From Lentisphaera profundi (GTDB lineage Bacteria; Verrucomicrobiota; Lentisphaeria; Lentisphaerales; Lentisphaeraceae), in assembly GCF_028728065.1 (NCBI RefSeq), contig NZ_CP117812.1, positions 992,001 to 1,056,000 of the forward strand: a stretch of DNA of 64,000 nt. Direction: 5' to 3'. Within the stretch, counting starts at the first letter, position 1. Every line of letters starts with the position of its first letter. Positions 18,416 through 27,241 of this stretch are shown here, piece after piece. A model generated the notes under the pieces. That model did no database searches. It saw only the letters and a program-made list of their open reading frames with translations, and was not told the origin of the DNA. A program made the translations under genes and the position numbers.

Positions 18416-18622
18416 TTTGAGCCAATGGCGTCAGGCAAGTGAATTAGCAAGGGTTGCAAGCCCGACATAAAATAAGGTGTGGGGTCAGCCACACGATCAG
18501 GCCTGTGAAAAAGCTTGAGGGCTCACTTGTGAGTCCGGTATATATCGGACCCAAGTATGGGCCCTATAATCACCTCCAAAATCAGTCATGCACCTCAGGG
18601 TGCATGACTAATTTTGGAGGTG
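18416..18622. repeat. Densely folded non-coding segment ending in a 24-bp hairpin
   Basis: Several adjacent hairpins are visible: GGGTTGCAAGCCC, GTGTGG/CCACAC, GGCTCAC/GTGAGTCC, TCCG/CGGA. The last is a very long hairpin with arms 18571-18594 and 18599-18622, a TCAG loop and one C-A mismatch. A short frame across it (about 64 codons from 18454) has no ribosome site and is better explained by the structure. It could be a structured RNA, a palindromic repeat or part of a transposon end. No known RNA family is recognised. Confidence 0.5.
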
Positions 18623-18777
18623 CAATGCAGCTATTAATACGGCAATAAAATAGAGATTTTTTAAAAAAAACACTCGGAAGTGCTGTAAGTATGACTCAAT
18701 TAAGCCCAATGGAGTAAGCCTTGGGGGACGTATTATAGAGAATGATGTTATGAATACTGTAAGCATGGATTAGAGCT

Positions 18778-18870
18778 TTAATGCGTTCCTACAGAACTCA
18801 CTAATTCTTCATGTGCTCGTTTTTCCTAGCTCTGACGAGCTAGGCTAAGTTAATGCGTACTTTCAGCACT
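18778..18870. repeat. REP-like bipartite palindromic repeat
   Basis: TTAATGCGT occurs at 18778-18786 and 18850-18858. After each there is a small weak hairpin (GTTC-CTACA-GAAC after the first). Between them is a perfect 8-bp hairpin CCTAGCTC-TGAC-GAGCTAGG at 18825-18844. The same small-hairpin / strong-hairpin / small-hairpin layout recurs at 37281-37365 with different sequence. This resembles REP elements mobilised by RAYT transposases; no RAYT gene is present. The remaining bases to 18941 show nothing else. Confidence 0.5.
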
Positions 18871-18941
18871 AAAAAGTAAATCTAATTCATTGACGAATTA
18901 ATAGCTAAGTTGAGGGTGACGATCGGCGAAAATAAGGATTG

Positions 18942-19619
18942 TTATTTTTCAATTATTTCTAGGCTTTCCGTGAGTACTTTATTGAAGCCTAAGCCATATA
19001 GGACTTGCATGCTATTATAAGCTTCTACATGTCCATCAACAAAAACAATATTGGCTTTGTTAAGGTGAAGTAAGTGAATTTTGTTATCATTTAAGTTTGA
19101 GATTGTTGGAGTGGGTGCTTTCCAAGGGGCAAAATAAGAATCAACTAGTAGCCAGCGCTCAGTAATCTCACGACCATTTTTCCACACTCCTGAAACACCT
19201 GTTTTGGAGTTTCCATTAAGTAAATGGATTTCTTCTGGATTAGCAGCATCACTTAACTGAGTAGTATTGGGTGCACCATAAGCGACACGGTTATCAGTTG
19301 ACCTCCGCATTGCGGCTTCTTCTTGCAGAGGACAGACAACATTTTTTTTACTTCCATTAGGCCAATAATCACTTAAAACTCGCTCGCTCCAGACTTTGGC
19401 GGAATCGGGGTAATGCTGCGAAATCCGCCTATTATTAAAGTAGCCTTCGTGGTCATCAACCATTAATTGAATCATGATAAAATTTTGTTTTAATCGACTC
19501 GTACATGTTGTCGCTAAAGCTTGTTTCTTAGACTTTGCGAGAACAGGAAGTAACAAAGAAGCTAAAATACCTATAATCGCAATGACGACTAAGAGTTCTA
19601 TCAGCGTGAAGCGTTTCAT
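18942..19619 (-). CDS. Prepilin-type N-terminal methylation domain protein (Lentisphaerae pseudopilin-like)
   Basis: 225 residues. The N-terminus MKRFTLIELLVVIAIIGILA is a type IV prepilin leader and helix with Glu5 of the mature form. The C-terminus has a VFVDGHVEAYN segment, the DG motif of the large DUF1559-like/prepilin family that is hugely expanded in Lentisphaerae and planctomycetes. These proteins are probably displayed on the cell surface, perhaps in polysaccharide capture, but their role is untested. The start overlaps the DUF1552 gene by four bases, making it the last gene of the leftward sulfatase operon. Confidence 0.88.
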   Translation of the reverse strand: MKRFTLIELLVVIAIIGILASLLLPVLAKSKKQALATTCTSRLKQNFIMIQLMVDDHEGYFNNRRISQHYPDSAKVWSERVLSDYWPNGSKKNVVCPLQEEAAMRRSTDNRVAYGAPNTTQLSDAANPEEIHLLNGNSKTGVSGVWKNGREITERWLLVDSYFAPWKAPTPTISNLNDNKIHLLHLNKANIVFVDGHVEAYNSMQVLYGLGFNKVLTESLEIIEK

Positions 19620-21145
19620 TTTAATTCTTCAATTTTGGTAACTTCAGTGATCATCCAATGACCTTTGTCTAATTTGCCTTTAGCCTCGATATAAACGTTT
19701 CTTGTGCAATAATAGGCGAGGTTGACTTTGTTGAAGTTACCGAAAGAAACTTCTATTTTGACACTTTTGGCATTCGCTACTTTCATGGTGTGAAGACGGG
19801 GGGTATCGATATTTGGACTTTGCTGAAGTGTGCCCTGAATTTTGATAGTTCCATTTTCTTCTTTAATAAAAGTGTCGATTTGTTTAGTGACAAAGTGATC
19901 ATAGTTCGAATCATTCAGTCCAGTCATACTTTGTGAATAGCCTTGATAGGAATCGCGTTTGATACCGTATTGTTGCATGATAGCCATATGTAAAGCACGA
20001 GGATCTTGGCCTTGAGCATGATTGATATAACGGCCAGTTTTTACGATATTTTTACCGCCCGCTAAGACTGCGGGGATACGACTACCTGCGTGAGTATCGC
20101 TATGGCCCATGCCACTGCCGAAGTAGATCAGTGTATTATCGAGTAGGGTACCATTGCCATCTTTTAAGCCTTGGAGTCTACTCATCATATAGGCGAATTT
20201 TTGGAGGTGCCAATAATTGATTTTGTTGAGTTTAGTAATATTGCCAATACTGAAATTACGGAAAAAATGTGATAGCCAATGATGCTGTTCCTGAATGCCG
20301 AGAAAGTCAAAAATGAGACGACTGTTATCATTGCCGAGCATGTAAGTAGAGACTCGTGTTGTATCAGTCCACAAAGCTAGAGCCATGATATCCATCATAG
20401 CAGTTACTTGCTCGTCTAGGTTTGTACTCGCTTGGGGGCGAATAAAAGATGAAGAGTCTATGGCTTTATTTTTTTTAGAATTGGCTAATTTAATCTCCGT
20501 TTCGCGAATGATGGTATAGTACTCGTCAAGAGTTTCTTGGTCTTCTTTGCCGACGCGTCTTTTCAAAAAGCTGGCGTTATCCTTGACTCCATCGAGAATG
20601 CTCGTCATTTCTTGACGGCGCTTTACGTTGTTGAGGGGGCTACGAAAGAGCTTGTCAAAAACAAGCTGTGGATCACTTTCCCGCGGGACGTAACGTCCCT
20701 TGTCATCATAAGAAATGTAACTACAATCGGGCTGATTAGTGAAAATCCCTTCTGTCGTTAACTCGAGTGAACGAACATTAGTATCATTGCCAATTTCCTT
20801 GGCAATGACTTGATCAAGGGAGGCTTCTTTAGGACGTTGATTACCACAGAGAAAATTATAACCGTGATGACTTGCCTGATGCTTGTTACCGATGTTATCT
20901 AAAATGAGTAAATCGTTTTTGTAAGGCTGAAGTGGACGCATAAGAGCAGATAAGTCGAACTGTTTTTCTTTGCCGTTTTGAATGGCCCAAGTAGGGGGGT
21001 GAACACCATTGGGTTTAAAAAGGGCGAGGAATCTTTTTTGCGCTTTTGGAGCTTTAGAATTTTTGGCCATGAGATTGAGGTAAGGTAAGGGCATGGCTAC
21101 GCCCACACCTGAGAGGAAAGAACGACGTGAAATTTTATAAGACAT
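19616..21145 (-). CDS. DUF1552 protein, Tat-exported
   Basis: 509 residues. SRRSFLSGVGVAMPLPYL is a twin-arginine signal. KRFLALFKPNGVHPPTWA and the later SGMGHSDTHAGSRIPAVLAG are hallmarks of the DUF1552 family, related to the alkaline-phosphatase/sulfatase-like DUF1501 group. Members are almost always paired with DUF1592-type cytochromes in PVC bacteria, as here (eight bases apart). Biochemical function is unknown. A C-terminal ~100-residue beta-rich extension mentions no known domain. Its place inside a sulfatase operon suggests a role in handling sugars outside the cytoplasm. Confidence 0.88.
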   Translation of the reverse strand: MSYKISRRSFLSGVGVAMPLPYLNLMAKNSKAPKAQKRFLALFKPNGVHPPTWAIQNGKEKQFDLSALMRPLQPYKNDLLILDNIGNKHQASHHGYNFLCGNQRPKEASLDQVIAKEIGNDTNVRSLELTTEGIFTNQPDCSYISYDDKGRYVPRESDPQLVFDKLFRSPLNNVKRRQEMTSILDGVKDNASFLKRRVGKEDQETLDEYYTIIRETEIKLANSKKNKAIDSSSFIRPQASTNLDEQVTAMMDIMALALWTDTTRVSTYMLGNDNSRLIFDFLGIQEQHHWLSHFFRNFSIGNITKLNKINYWHLQKFAYMMSRLQGLKDGNGTLLDNTLIYFGSGMGHSDTHAGSRIPAVLAGGKNIVKTGRYINHAQGQDPRALHMAIMQQYGIKRDSYQGYSQSMTGLNDSNYDHFVTKQIDTFIKEENGTIKIQGTLQQSPNIDTPRLHTMKVANAKSVKIEVSFGNFNKVNLAYYCTRNVYIEAKGKLDKGHWMITEVTKIEELK

Positions 21146-21153
21146 AAGAACTC

Positions 21154-23079
21154 CTATTCTACTATAGTGTGAGTGAAGGCTAAACTAGTGACAATATCTT
21201 TGATAAGGTCGCGGTAAGTACCGTCCTTATCAATCATTTTTGTTGAAATGCTGTTGACGATGGGGCGGTCAGTAGCGTTTAAGCTTCTTGCTAGACCATA
21301 GGTATACATTTTTTCTGTAATATTATGAATAATATCTTCATCATAACGTTTGAGTAAAATTTTCTTGAGACCTGCAAAATCTTCAAATTTATCTCCATTG
21401 GGAGTTACACCAGATGAGTCAATATCTTTACCGGATTCACGAAAAGTTCCTAGGTAATCAAAGTTTTCTAGACCGAAACCAAGAGGATCAATTTTGTGAT
21501 GACAAATCATACAGCTTGGACTACTTCGATGTTTTTCAAAAATCTCCCTAAAGGACAATTTTTCGCCGGGTGCTTGTTTCTTAATAGCAGGTACATCCAT
21601 CGGGGCTTCGCCGAGTTCATCTCCTAGTATTCGTTCAAGAAACCAAACTCCGCGAAGAATAGGGCTAGTGCGTTTATGTCCACTATACATGCTGAGGATA
21701 CCTGGCATCGTCAGGATTCCACCACGATGAGCGGTGTGTTCCAGGGTGATTTTGTTATGTTCTTGAACAATAACTTCAACACCTCTATCTTTGCGAGTTT
21801 TTTTGATTTTTAAAGCGTCTTTTTGATCGTAAAACTTATAGAGGAATGGGTTTGCATAAGTAACCTTGGAATCAATGAGCTCCATGAGTGGGCGATCTTC
21901 TCGGATAAGGTAATCGACAAAGTGAATAGGTTGGTAAAATTTAGCATGAACTTCTGGCCATTTCTTAGATGATTTTTTTATCTCGTCAAGTGCTAGCCAT
22001 TCGCGGGCAAAAAGTTCAGAGAATACTTGTGAGCGCTCGTGATTAAGCATGCGATCAACTTGTTTAATTAAAATAGTTTTCTGATTTAAATGCTTCTTTG
22101 ATGCCAATGAGAGCAGTTCATTATCGGGTAGAGTTCCCCAGAGGAAATAGGAAAGCCTTTGTGCGAGTTCGTATTGATTAACTGGCTGTAAGCCCTTTTT
22201 AGTCAAGCTATATTTCCCGTTGTAGAGAAACTGAGGAGAAATCAGTACTGTTTTGAGTTCTTTTTTACAGCTATCAATCAGACTTATGTTCATTTTCAGA
22301 TCTTTAATGATGCGCTGTATACTTTTTTTGATGTGTTCACTACAAGCAGTCGTTTTAAAAGCCCTTTGAGTGAACTTGGTAATTAAACTTTGGGCATTTT
22401 TCTTGGAGAATTTTTGAGCTATAGGGCCGGAGTAAAGCTCTAGGTGCTTTTTATTCTTTTTAGAAAAAAGTTCTTCAACTGCTGAGTTCGCAATAAAATT
22501 ATATTTTTCCCAAAGTGTGTTGGTGATGGGGCTTTGGCTAGTATCATTGCTGAAACCACTTTCACCAGGTGGGTCAGCGGGCAAGATTTTTATAATTAGA
22601 GAGTTTTCTACGACAGTTTCTGGGGTGCCTACAATATTGACGCTGAGATCAAACCCCAGCAGGGTACGAATTGAATTACGGTAATATTCGGTGGACAGAC
22701 GTGTGAGTTTTGCTTTTGCGGGCAAAGCTTTAATATTGATGAATTTTTTGGTGTACCAGTTTTTGAGGGTAGTTAATTCTTTTTGGCTAGGACGTTCGAC
22801 AGGTGCAGGAGCTGGCTTACCTTTTTCTTTTTTCTTCTCCGGTGGCATTTCTCCATCTTCAATCAAGTCTATAACATCCTCCCAAAGATGATGTTTCTTA
22901 TAGGCTTGTTCCATATTATTTATGGATTTGAGATTGATGTGGCCCTTGGTTTCCTTGCCACCGTGACATGAAATACAATATTTATCGAGCAGAGGACGAA
23001 TTGACTCTTGATATTGATCTGAGCCAAAGGCAAAACTCGATAAGCCAATTATAAAGCTTAATAAAAGCTGTTTTAACAT
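21154..23079 (-). CDS. PSCyt1/DUF1587-DUF1592-DUF1588-DUF1585 cytochrome
   Basis: 641 residues with a signal peptide (1-19). A planctomycete cytochrome c domain comes first, with CISCHG near residue 35 and EDGEMPPEKKKEKG. The DUF1587 to DUF1585 blocks follow: TRLSTEYYRNSIRTLLGFDL, NQYELAQRLSYFLWGTLPD, HRGGILTMPGILSMYSGHKR and CMICHHKIDPLGFGLENFDY, the last holding a second CxxCH. It is shorter than the usual 750-1,000 residues because the carbohydrate-binding insert often found in the middle is absent. Paired with DUF1552. It may pass electrons from an exported dehydrogenase; not proven. Confidence 0.88.
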   Translation of the reverse strand: MLKQLLLSFIIGLSSFAFGSDQYQESIRPLLDKYCISCHGGKETKGHINLKSINNMEQAYKKHHLWEDVIDLIEDGEMPPEKKKEKGKPAPAPVERPSQKELTTLKNWYTKKFINIKALPAKAKLTRLSTEYYRNSIRTLLGFDLSVNIVGTPETVVENSLIIKILPADPPGESGFSNDTSQSPITNTLWEKYNFIANSAVEELFSKKNKKHLELYSGPIAQKFSKKNAQSLITKFTQRAFKTTACSEHIKKSIQRIIKDLKMNISLIDSCKKELKTVLISPQFLYNGKYSLTKKGLQPVNQYELAQRLSYFLWGTLPDNELLSLASKKHLNQKTILIKQVDRMLNHERSQVFSELFAREWLALDEIKKSSKKWPEVHAKFYQPIHFVDYLIREDRPLMELIDSKVTYANPFLYKFYDQKDALKIKKTRKDRGVEVIVQEHNKITLEHTAHRGGILTMPGILSMYSGHKRTSPILRGVWFLERILGDELGEAPMDVPAIKKQAPGEKLSFREIFEKHRSSPSCMICHHKIDPLGFGLENFDYLGTFRESGKDIDSSGVTPNGDKFEDFAGLKKILLKRYDEDIIHNITEKMYTYGLARSLNATDRPIVNSISTKMIDKDGTYRDLIKDIVTSLAFTHTIVE

Positions 23080-23080
23080 T

Positions 23081-23980
23081 TTATTTATTTCCTTTGTTTC
23101 TCATAGACCAGCTACGACCAGGGTTTTCTACACGAAATGTTTCAATATTCCCACGATCCGCAACGGTTACGTAGGCAGTTTTTCCATCAGGACCACCAAA
23201 GGCAATATTGGTAGGCTGTTGTCCTTTAAGTTTGATGGTCTCTAACAAGTTCCCAGAAGGACTTAGTTTGGCGATGCAAGAGCTGCTCCAGCGCGCGACA
23301 TATATGTTCCCTTCGGAATCGCAGCGCATACCATCGAGGCCGCCATCTTTGAAAGAATGGAGGAGCCTCTTGTTACTAATGTCACCATCTTTAGTCAAAT
23401 CATAGACCCATATTTTAAGCTGCTTACTCTCGTTAACATATAATCGTTTTTGGTCAGTAGAAACCTCTATGCCATTTGTTGTGCCCATATTTTTTTCGAG
23501 TAAACTGACCTTGCCTTTGGTGTCAATTTTCCACATTTGGCCAGTACCTTCAGCCCAATTGGGGTCACTAGCAAAAAGTATGCCATTATCCATAATAGCC
23601 AAATCATTGGGTTGGTTCATATTGGCTTCGTGAGCAAAGACAGAGACATTTCCTTTGAGATCAGCTTTGAGCACATTGTGTCCAGTATAATCAGCAATAA
23701 ACATCTCTTCATTTTGGTTGAAACGAATGCCATTAGCCGTACTGCCTTTAGGCATTTTAATGAAGATTTTACCCTTGCCATCAGGGCTTATTTTGCCAAT
23801 GGTTTCTTTATGATCAAAACTCACCGCATAAAGATTGCCAGCGGCATCCACGGCGGGACCTTCAGCTTCTGCAGTGAAACTTCCTGGAGCGGTGAAATCA
23901 CTACTTGTATACAAGTTAGTACTTGTGCAGCTAGAGATGCCGATTATGCTTGCCATGGTGATGAAATTTTTAATAAACAT
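23081..23980 (-). CDS. SMP-30/gluconolactonase-like lipoprotein
   Basis: 299 residues. The N-terminus MASIIGISSC is a lipobox, so the mature protein is probably anchored by a lipidated Cys. The rest is a six-bladed propeller of the SMP-30/gluconolaconase/LRE group: EGPAVDAAGNLYAVSFD, NGIRFNQNEEMFIADYTG, QPNDLAIMDNGILFASDPNW, GTTNGIEVSTDQKRLYVNES and GLDGMRCDSEGNIYVARW. These hold the Glu, Asn and Asp metal ligands of lactonases. The family hydrolyses aldonolactones to aldonic acids. It lies one base from the cytochrome gene and 18 from the sulfatase, which fits a sugar-oxidation step. Its true lactone is unknown. Confidence 0.86.
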   Translation of the reverse strand: MFIKNFITMASIIGISSCTSTNLYTSSDFTAPGSFTAEAEGPAVDAAGNLYAVSFDHKETIGKISPDGKGKIFIKMPKGSTANGIRFNQNEEMFIADYTGHNVLKADLKGNVSVFAHEANMNQPNDLAIMDNGILFASDPNWAEGTGQMWKIDTKGKVSLLEKNMGTTNGIEVSTDQKRLYVNESKQLKIWVYDLTKDGDISNKRLLHSFKDGGLDGMRCDSEGNIYVARWSSSCIAKLSPSGNLLETIKLKGQQPTNIAFGGPDGKTAYVTVADRGNIETFRVENPGRSWSMRNKGNK

Positions 23981-23998
23981 ATGATCAATTCCTTAGAG

Positions 23999-25669
23999 TT
24001 ATTTTGATGTAGGAGTGTAATAAAGTTTGGGCATGCCTTTGGATACAGTTTTAATTTTTTCTTTTGCTACAAAATTCTTTTCTGCCCAAGAGTTCCACAT
24101 TTTACTGAGCTCAGCGACTTTCTCGGGGTGCTGAGAGGATAAGTCGCTTGTTTCTGAGCGGTCATTATCGATATTGTAGAGTTGCCATTTTTGTGTGTAG
24201 TTGATCCAGAGGAGCTTCCATTTTCCTTGACGTATGGCGCGATTGCCCTCGTGCTCAAAGTAAAGAGGAGCTTGACTTGCTTTTTGTCCTTTAATAAAAG
24301 GCAATAGACTTTTTCCTTGGATGGGATAAAGTTCTTGGCCATGCCATCCTTTTGGATAAGTTACCTCAGCGATATCGAGAATTGTAGCTGCAATATCAAT
24401 GACGTGTTGCGGCTCTCTGGCAATAGTACCCTTACGGGCGAGCTCAGAGGGGAAGTGAATGATAGTTGGTGAAGAAATTCCTCCTTCGTATGTATAATGT
24501 TTATAGGAAGAGAGCGGTGTATTACAGGCGTTGGCCCAGCCACTTCCGTAACTGTGGAAGGAGCCTTTTTGACCGATTTTGTTTAAGTCATCACCTTCAT
24601 GAAGAAGATTTTGAGGATAGGGATTATTATCAAATCCATGTGGGTCCCATTCGGCACACGCACCATTATCAGAAAGGAAAAAGATACAGGTATTATCCAA
24701 TTCATTATTTTCCTCTAAGTCTTTAAGTACGCGTCCGATATTTTGGTCGACACTATCAACCATAGCGGCGAAAGTTGCCATGCGTCGAGTGAGGTCTTTG
24801 CGGCGCGCTAGATCCAAGCTATTCCACGCGGGGATTTCTTTGCCGTAGTATTGCGAGTCTTTATTGCGGTTTGGAACTTTGGGTACAATGCCTTTCGCCG
24901 AAATAGTGATGTTTTTGGAGATGATTCCTAATTCTTGCATTTTCTGGAATCGTGTTTCGCGTATATGATCCCAGCCTTTTTCGTAGGTCTTTACATATTT
25001 GTCAATAAGCTCTTTAGGAGCCTGAAGCGGGAAGTGTGGAGCATTGTAAGCGAGGTAGAGGTAATAGGGCTGCTTTGCGCTTCGAGCTTCATCGATGAAG
25101 CTTAAGGCATAGTCAGTGATTGCATCGGTAGCGTAAAAATCTTTATTTGTCTCTGCTAGCGCTTTCCGGTTTTTCGGTAAACGGAAGTAGAGTTCTTTGC
25201 GGTAAAAGCTGGCGTAGTCGTGAAAAGGCCCGTAAAACTCATCAAAGCCACGATTAGTGGGGGTACATTCGCTCCCATTTTTACCTCGTAGATGCCATTT
25301 TCCGGCAAGGTAAGTTTTATAACCAGATTTCTGTAGAAGAGAAGCGGTAGTGACACAACGATTATTTAATACACCACGATAACCGGGTTTGCCGTTATCG
25401 GCAGTCATGAAGCCGACGCCCGTTTGATGTGGGTAGAGACCCGTCATCAGGGCAGCTCTGGTGGGACAACAGCGGGCTGAATTGTAAACTTGTGTCATGC
25501 GCAAGCCTGTATTTCCGAGGCGGTCGATATTTGGTGTTTCAATTTCGCCACCGTAACAGCCTAGATCCGAGAAGCCTAGATCATCAACTAAAATGAGGAT
25601 AATATTGGGTTTTTGGGATTGGCCAAAGAGACTGCAGGCACCCAGTAAGAGCAAGAGGATTTTGTTCAT
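23999..25669 (-). CDS. Sulfatase (arylsulfatase, type I FGly)
   Basis: 556 residues with a signal peptide (about 1-16). The metal-binding start LILVDDLGFSDLGCYGGEIE is followed by the formylglycine site ARCCPTRAALMTG (CxPxR, about residues 67-71). The family's GKWHLRG and FLSDNGA motifs are also present. It hydrolyses sulfate esters in the periplasm or on the surface after FGly maturation. It overlaps the D-amino-acid dehydratase-like gene by four bases and is second in the leftward operon, so its substrate probably is the sulfated form of the sugar the operon handles (for example GalNAc sulfate). That substrate is inference. Confidence 0.95.
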   Translation of the reverse strand: MNKILLLLLGACSLFGQSQKPNIILILVDDLGFSDLGCYGGEIETPNIDRLGNTGLRMTQVYNSARCCPTRAALMTGLYPHQTGVGFMTADNGKPGYRGVLNNRCVTTASLLQKSGYKTYLAGKWHLRGKNGSECTPTNRGFDEFYGPFHDYASFYRKELYFRLPKNRKALAETNKDFYATDAITDYALSFIDEARSAKQPYYLYLAYNAPHFPLQAPKELIDKYVKTYEKGWDHIRETRFQKMQELGIISKNITISAKGIVPKVPNRNKDSQYYGKEIPAWNSLDLARRKDLTRRMATFAAMVDSVDQNIGRVLKDLEENNELDNTCIFFLSDNGACAEWDPHGFDNNPYPQNLLHEGDDLNKIGQKGSFHSYGSGWANACNTPLSSYKHYTYEGGISSPTIIHFPSELARKGTIAREPQHVIDIAATILDIAEVTYPKGWHGQELYPIQGKSLLPFIKGQKASQAPLYFEHEGNRAIRQGKWKLLWINYTQKWQLYNIDNDRSETSDLSSQHPEKVAELSKMWNSWAEKNFVAKEKIKTVSKGMPKLYYTPTSK

Positions 25670-26931
25670 GCCTTAAGCGTCCTTAATAGTGAGCTCGTCG
25701 CTTGAGACTTGTGATTGCGCTCAAAATGACTTTCGATGAAATCAATAACTTGATAATCATCATCAATGAGGGCAATTTGTGGCCATTTATCAAAAGTAAG
25801 GCAGGGGTGAGAGACCTGACAAGAGATGATGTCTCCTACTTGAATTTTATGTTCTTTCGGGAAGGCCATGAAGGCATGTTGATCATTGAGGTCATTAAGT
25901 AGCCAATTTGAATCAAGCTGATGCAGTTTTTTGTTTGAGATCGAAAAGTGCTTGTGAGGTGTGGGTAGTCCGCTGTCAAAGGATACATCTCTTTTACCAA
26001 TATTGAGGATAGCCAAACCTGGCTCAGGTATGGATTGGATATAAGAAAGAACTTCGATAGTGGATTCAAGCGTACCGTCTATTTTTTTTGCAATAGGATC
26101 TCTATCAGTGAGTTCTTTTTGGAATTGTTCGTATATACCCGAGTCATGGGAGAGATAACAGCCAGGACGAATGAGTAAGTCATAATCCAGGCTCAGTTTA
26201 ACTTTACCTAAAATATCACTGACGCGATCAAAAAATACTGTTCCACCGCCAGATAAAATAAGCTTATCTTTTCCGAAGAGTCCTAGTTGGTCAATCTCAA
26301 TGCTAGTCTCAGCGACAAAATGGAGGAATTTATCCACCTCTGGAATTGGATTATTACAATGAATGACGCCTTCGTAACATTCGATTCCAGCAAGTTGTAA
26401 GTTTGGTGCGTAAGAATGGATGTATTGAGCGAGCTTAATAACATCTGGCTTTGTTCTGAGGCCAGCACGTCCATGTTCGGGAGCAATTTCAATGAGTACT
26501 TGAAGGGGGCGGGAGAGTTTTGTGCTAGCACTGTTGAGTTGATCAATATTGTCACGATTATCTACGAGACAATAAAACTCAAAGTCAGGATCTTTTTGAA
26601 GTATATCAGTAATAGAGGCGATATTTTGTTTGCCTACCAATTGGTTCGCCATGAGGATTTTTTTGATGCCATGACTATAAGCGGTTGTTACTTGGTAGCT
26701 AGTAGCTAGGGTCATGCCCCAGGCGCCTTGCTGTACTTGTAGTTTAAATAGTTCTGGGCACATGGTGGTTTTACCATGAGGGGCGAGTTTTACATTTGCT
26801 AAATCCGCATAAGTCTGCATCCATTGACAATTATTTAGAAGGCTAGATTTATTGATCGTCATGAGTGGGAGTTGATAATCTTCATCTAAAAGATTCAGTC
26901 TCGATTTCTGTTTTTTACTTCCTGACATCAT
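25666..26931 (-). CDS. PLP-dependent D-amino acid (sugar acid) dehydratase/deaminase, DSD1/D-threonine-aldolase fold
   Basis: 421 residues, cytoplasmic. The alanine-racemase-type barrel begins LPLMTINKSSLLNNCQWMQT; the PLP lysine is K54 in LAPHGKTTMCPEL. Near the C-terminus SCQVSHPCLTFDKWPQ supplies the His and Cys zinc ligands of the D-serine dehydratase (DSD1) group. It is divergent from RpiR/deacetylase/RidA/KDGal genes. Enzymes of this fold remove water and ammonia from D-3-hydroxy-amino acids, and 2-amino-2-deoxy-aldonates are such compounds, so I propose hexosaminate dehydration to a 2-keto-3-deoxyaldonate. D-serine or D-threonine are alternatives. AGGA stands six bases before the first ATG. 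Confidence 0.86.
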   Translation of the reverse strand: MMSGSKKQKSRLNLLDEDYQLPLMTINKSSLLNNCQWMQTYADLANVKLAPHGKTTMCPELFKLQVQQGAWGMTLATSYQVTTAYSHGIKKILMANQLVGKQNIASITDILQKDPDFEFYCLVDNRDNIDQLNSASTKLSRPLQVLIEIAPEHGRAGLRTKPDVIKLAQYIHSYAPNLQLAGIECYEGVIHCNNPIPEVDKFLHFVAETSIEIDQLGLFGKDKLILSGGGTVFFDRVSDILGKVKLSLDYDLLIRPGCYLSHDSGIYEQFQKELTDRDPIAKKIDGTLESTIEVLSYIQSIPEPGLAILNIGKRDVSFDSGLPTPHKHFSISNKKLHQLDSNWLLNDLNDQHAFMAFPKEHKIQVGDIISCQVSHPCLTFDKWPQIALIDDDYQVIDFIESHFERNHKSQATSSLLRTLKA

Positions 26932-27015
26932 GACATCCTGGCTTGTTCTTATTATATGTATTAAAGCTTCGGTAAGCTTAAGATCTAAATAGTGTAAACA
27001 TGTGAATAGATACGT

Positions 27016-27030
27016 TGTTAGTTACTAACA
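27016..27030. promoter_or_regulatory. Candidate RpiR operator 1 (TGTTA-N5-TAACA)
   Basis: TGTTAGTTACTAACA is a perfect 15-bp palindrome, 85 bases upstream of the leftward operon start. It is one of three sites with the same half-sites and spacing in the 310-base divergent control region. Confidence 0.6.
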
Positions 27031-27077
27031 TAAATCTACTTTAACGATATATCCTTGATAATTCAAGCGTGATAAAA

Positions 27078-27092
27078 TGTTATTTTGTAACA
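27078..27092. promoter_or_regulatory. Candidate RpiR operator 2 (TGTTA-N5-TAACA)
   Basis: TGTTATTTTGTAACA has the same half-sites and 15-bp span. It is extended outward to AAAATGTTA/TAACATTTT (27074-27096). Its centre is 62 bases from site 1, close to six helical turns. Confidence 0.55.
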
Positions 27093-27136
27093 TTTTGAAC
27101 TTTTCACCCTTGTATTATCTTGTTTTTAAATAATAA

Positions 27137-27151
27137 TGTTAGTAAGTAACA
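27137..27151. promoter_or_regulatory. Candidate RpiR operator 3 (TGTTA-N5-TAACA)
   Basis: TGTTAGTAAGTAACA keeps TGTTA and TAACA with an imperfect core. It lies about 90 bases upstream of the rpiR-like start, 59 bases from site 2. A lone half-site ACTAACA follows at 27213-27219. The position suits autoregulation and control of both operons. Confidence 0.55.
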
Positions 27152-27241
27152 AATGCTTTTGACGAATGGAATGAGTTCAATTAGATTAACTCAAGAATGA
27201 TTTCGGACGATCACTAACATTTTAAAAATAAAGAAGGCAAT

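Noticed and set aside
18454-18648. Short + strand frame of 64 codons in the folded segment
   Set aside because: It runs through consecutive hairpins, lacks a ribosome site and shows no protein-like pattern; the palindromes explain the open frame better.
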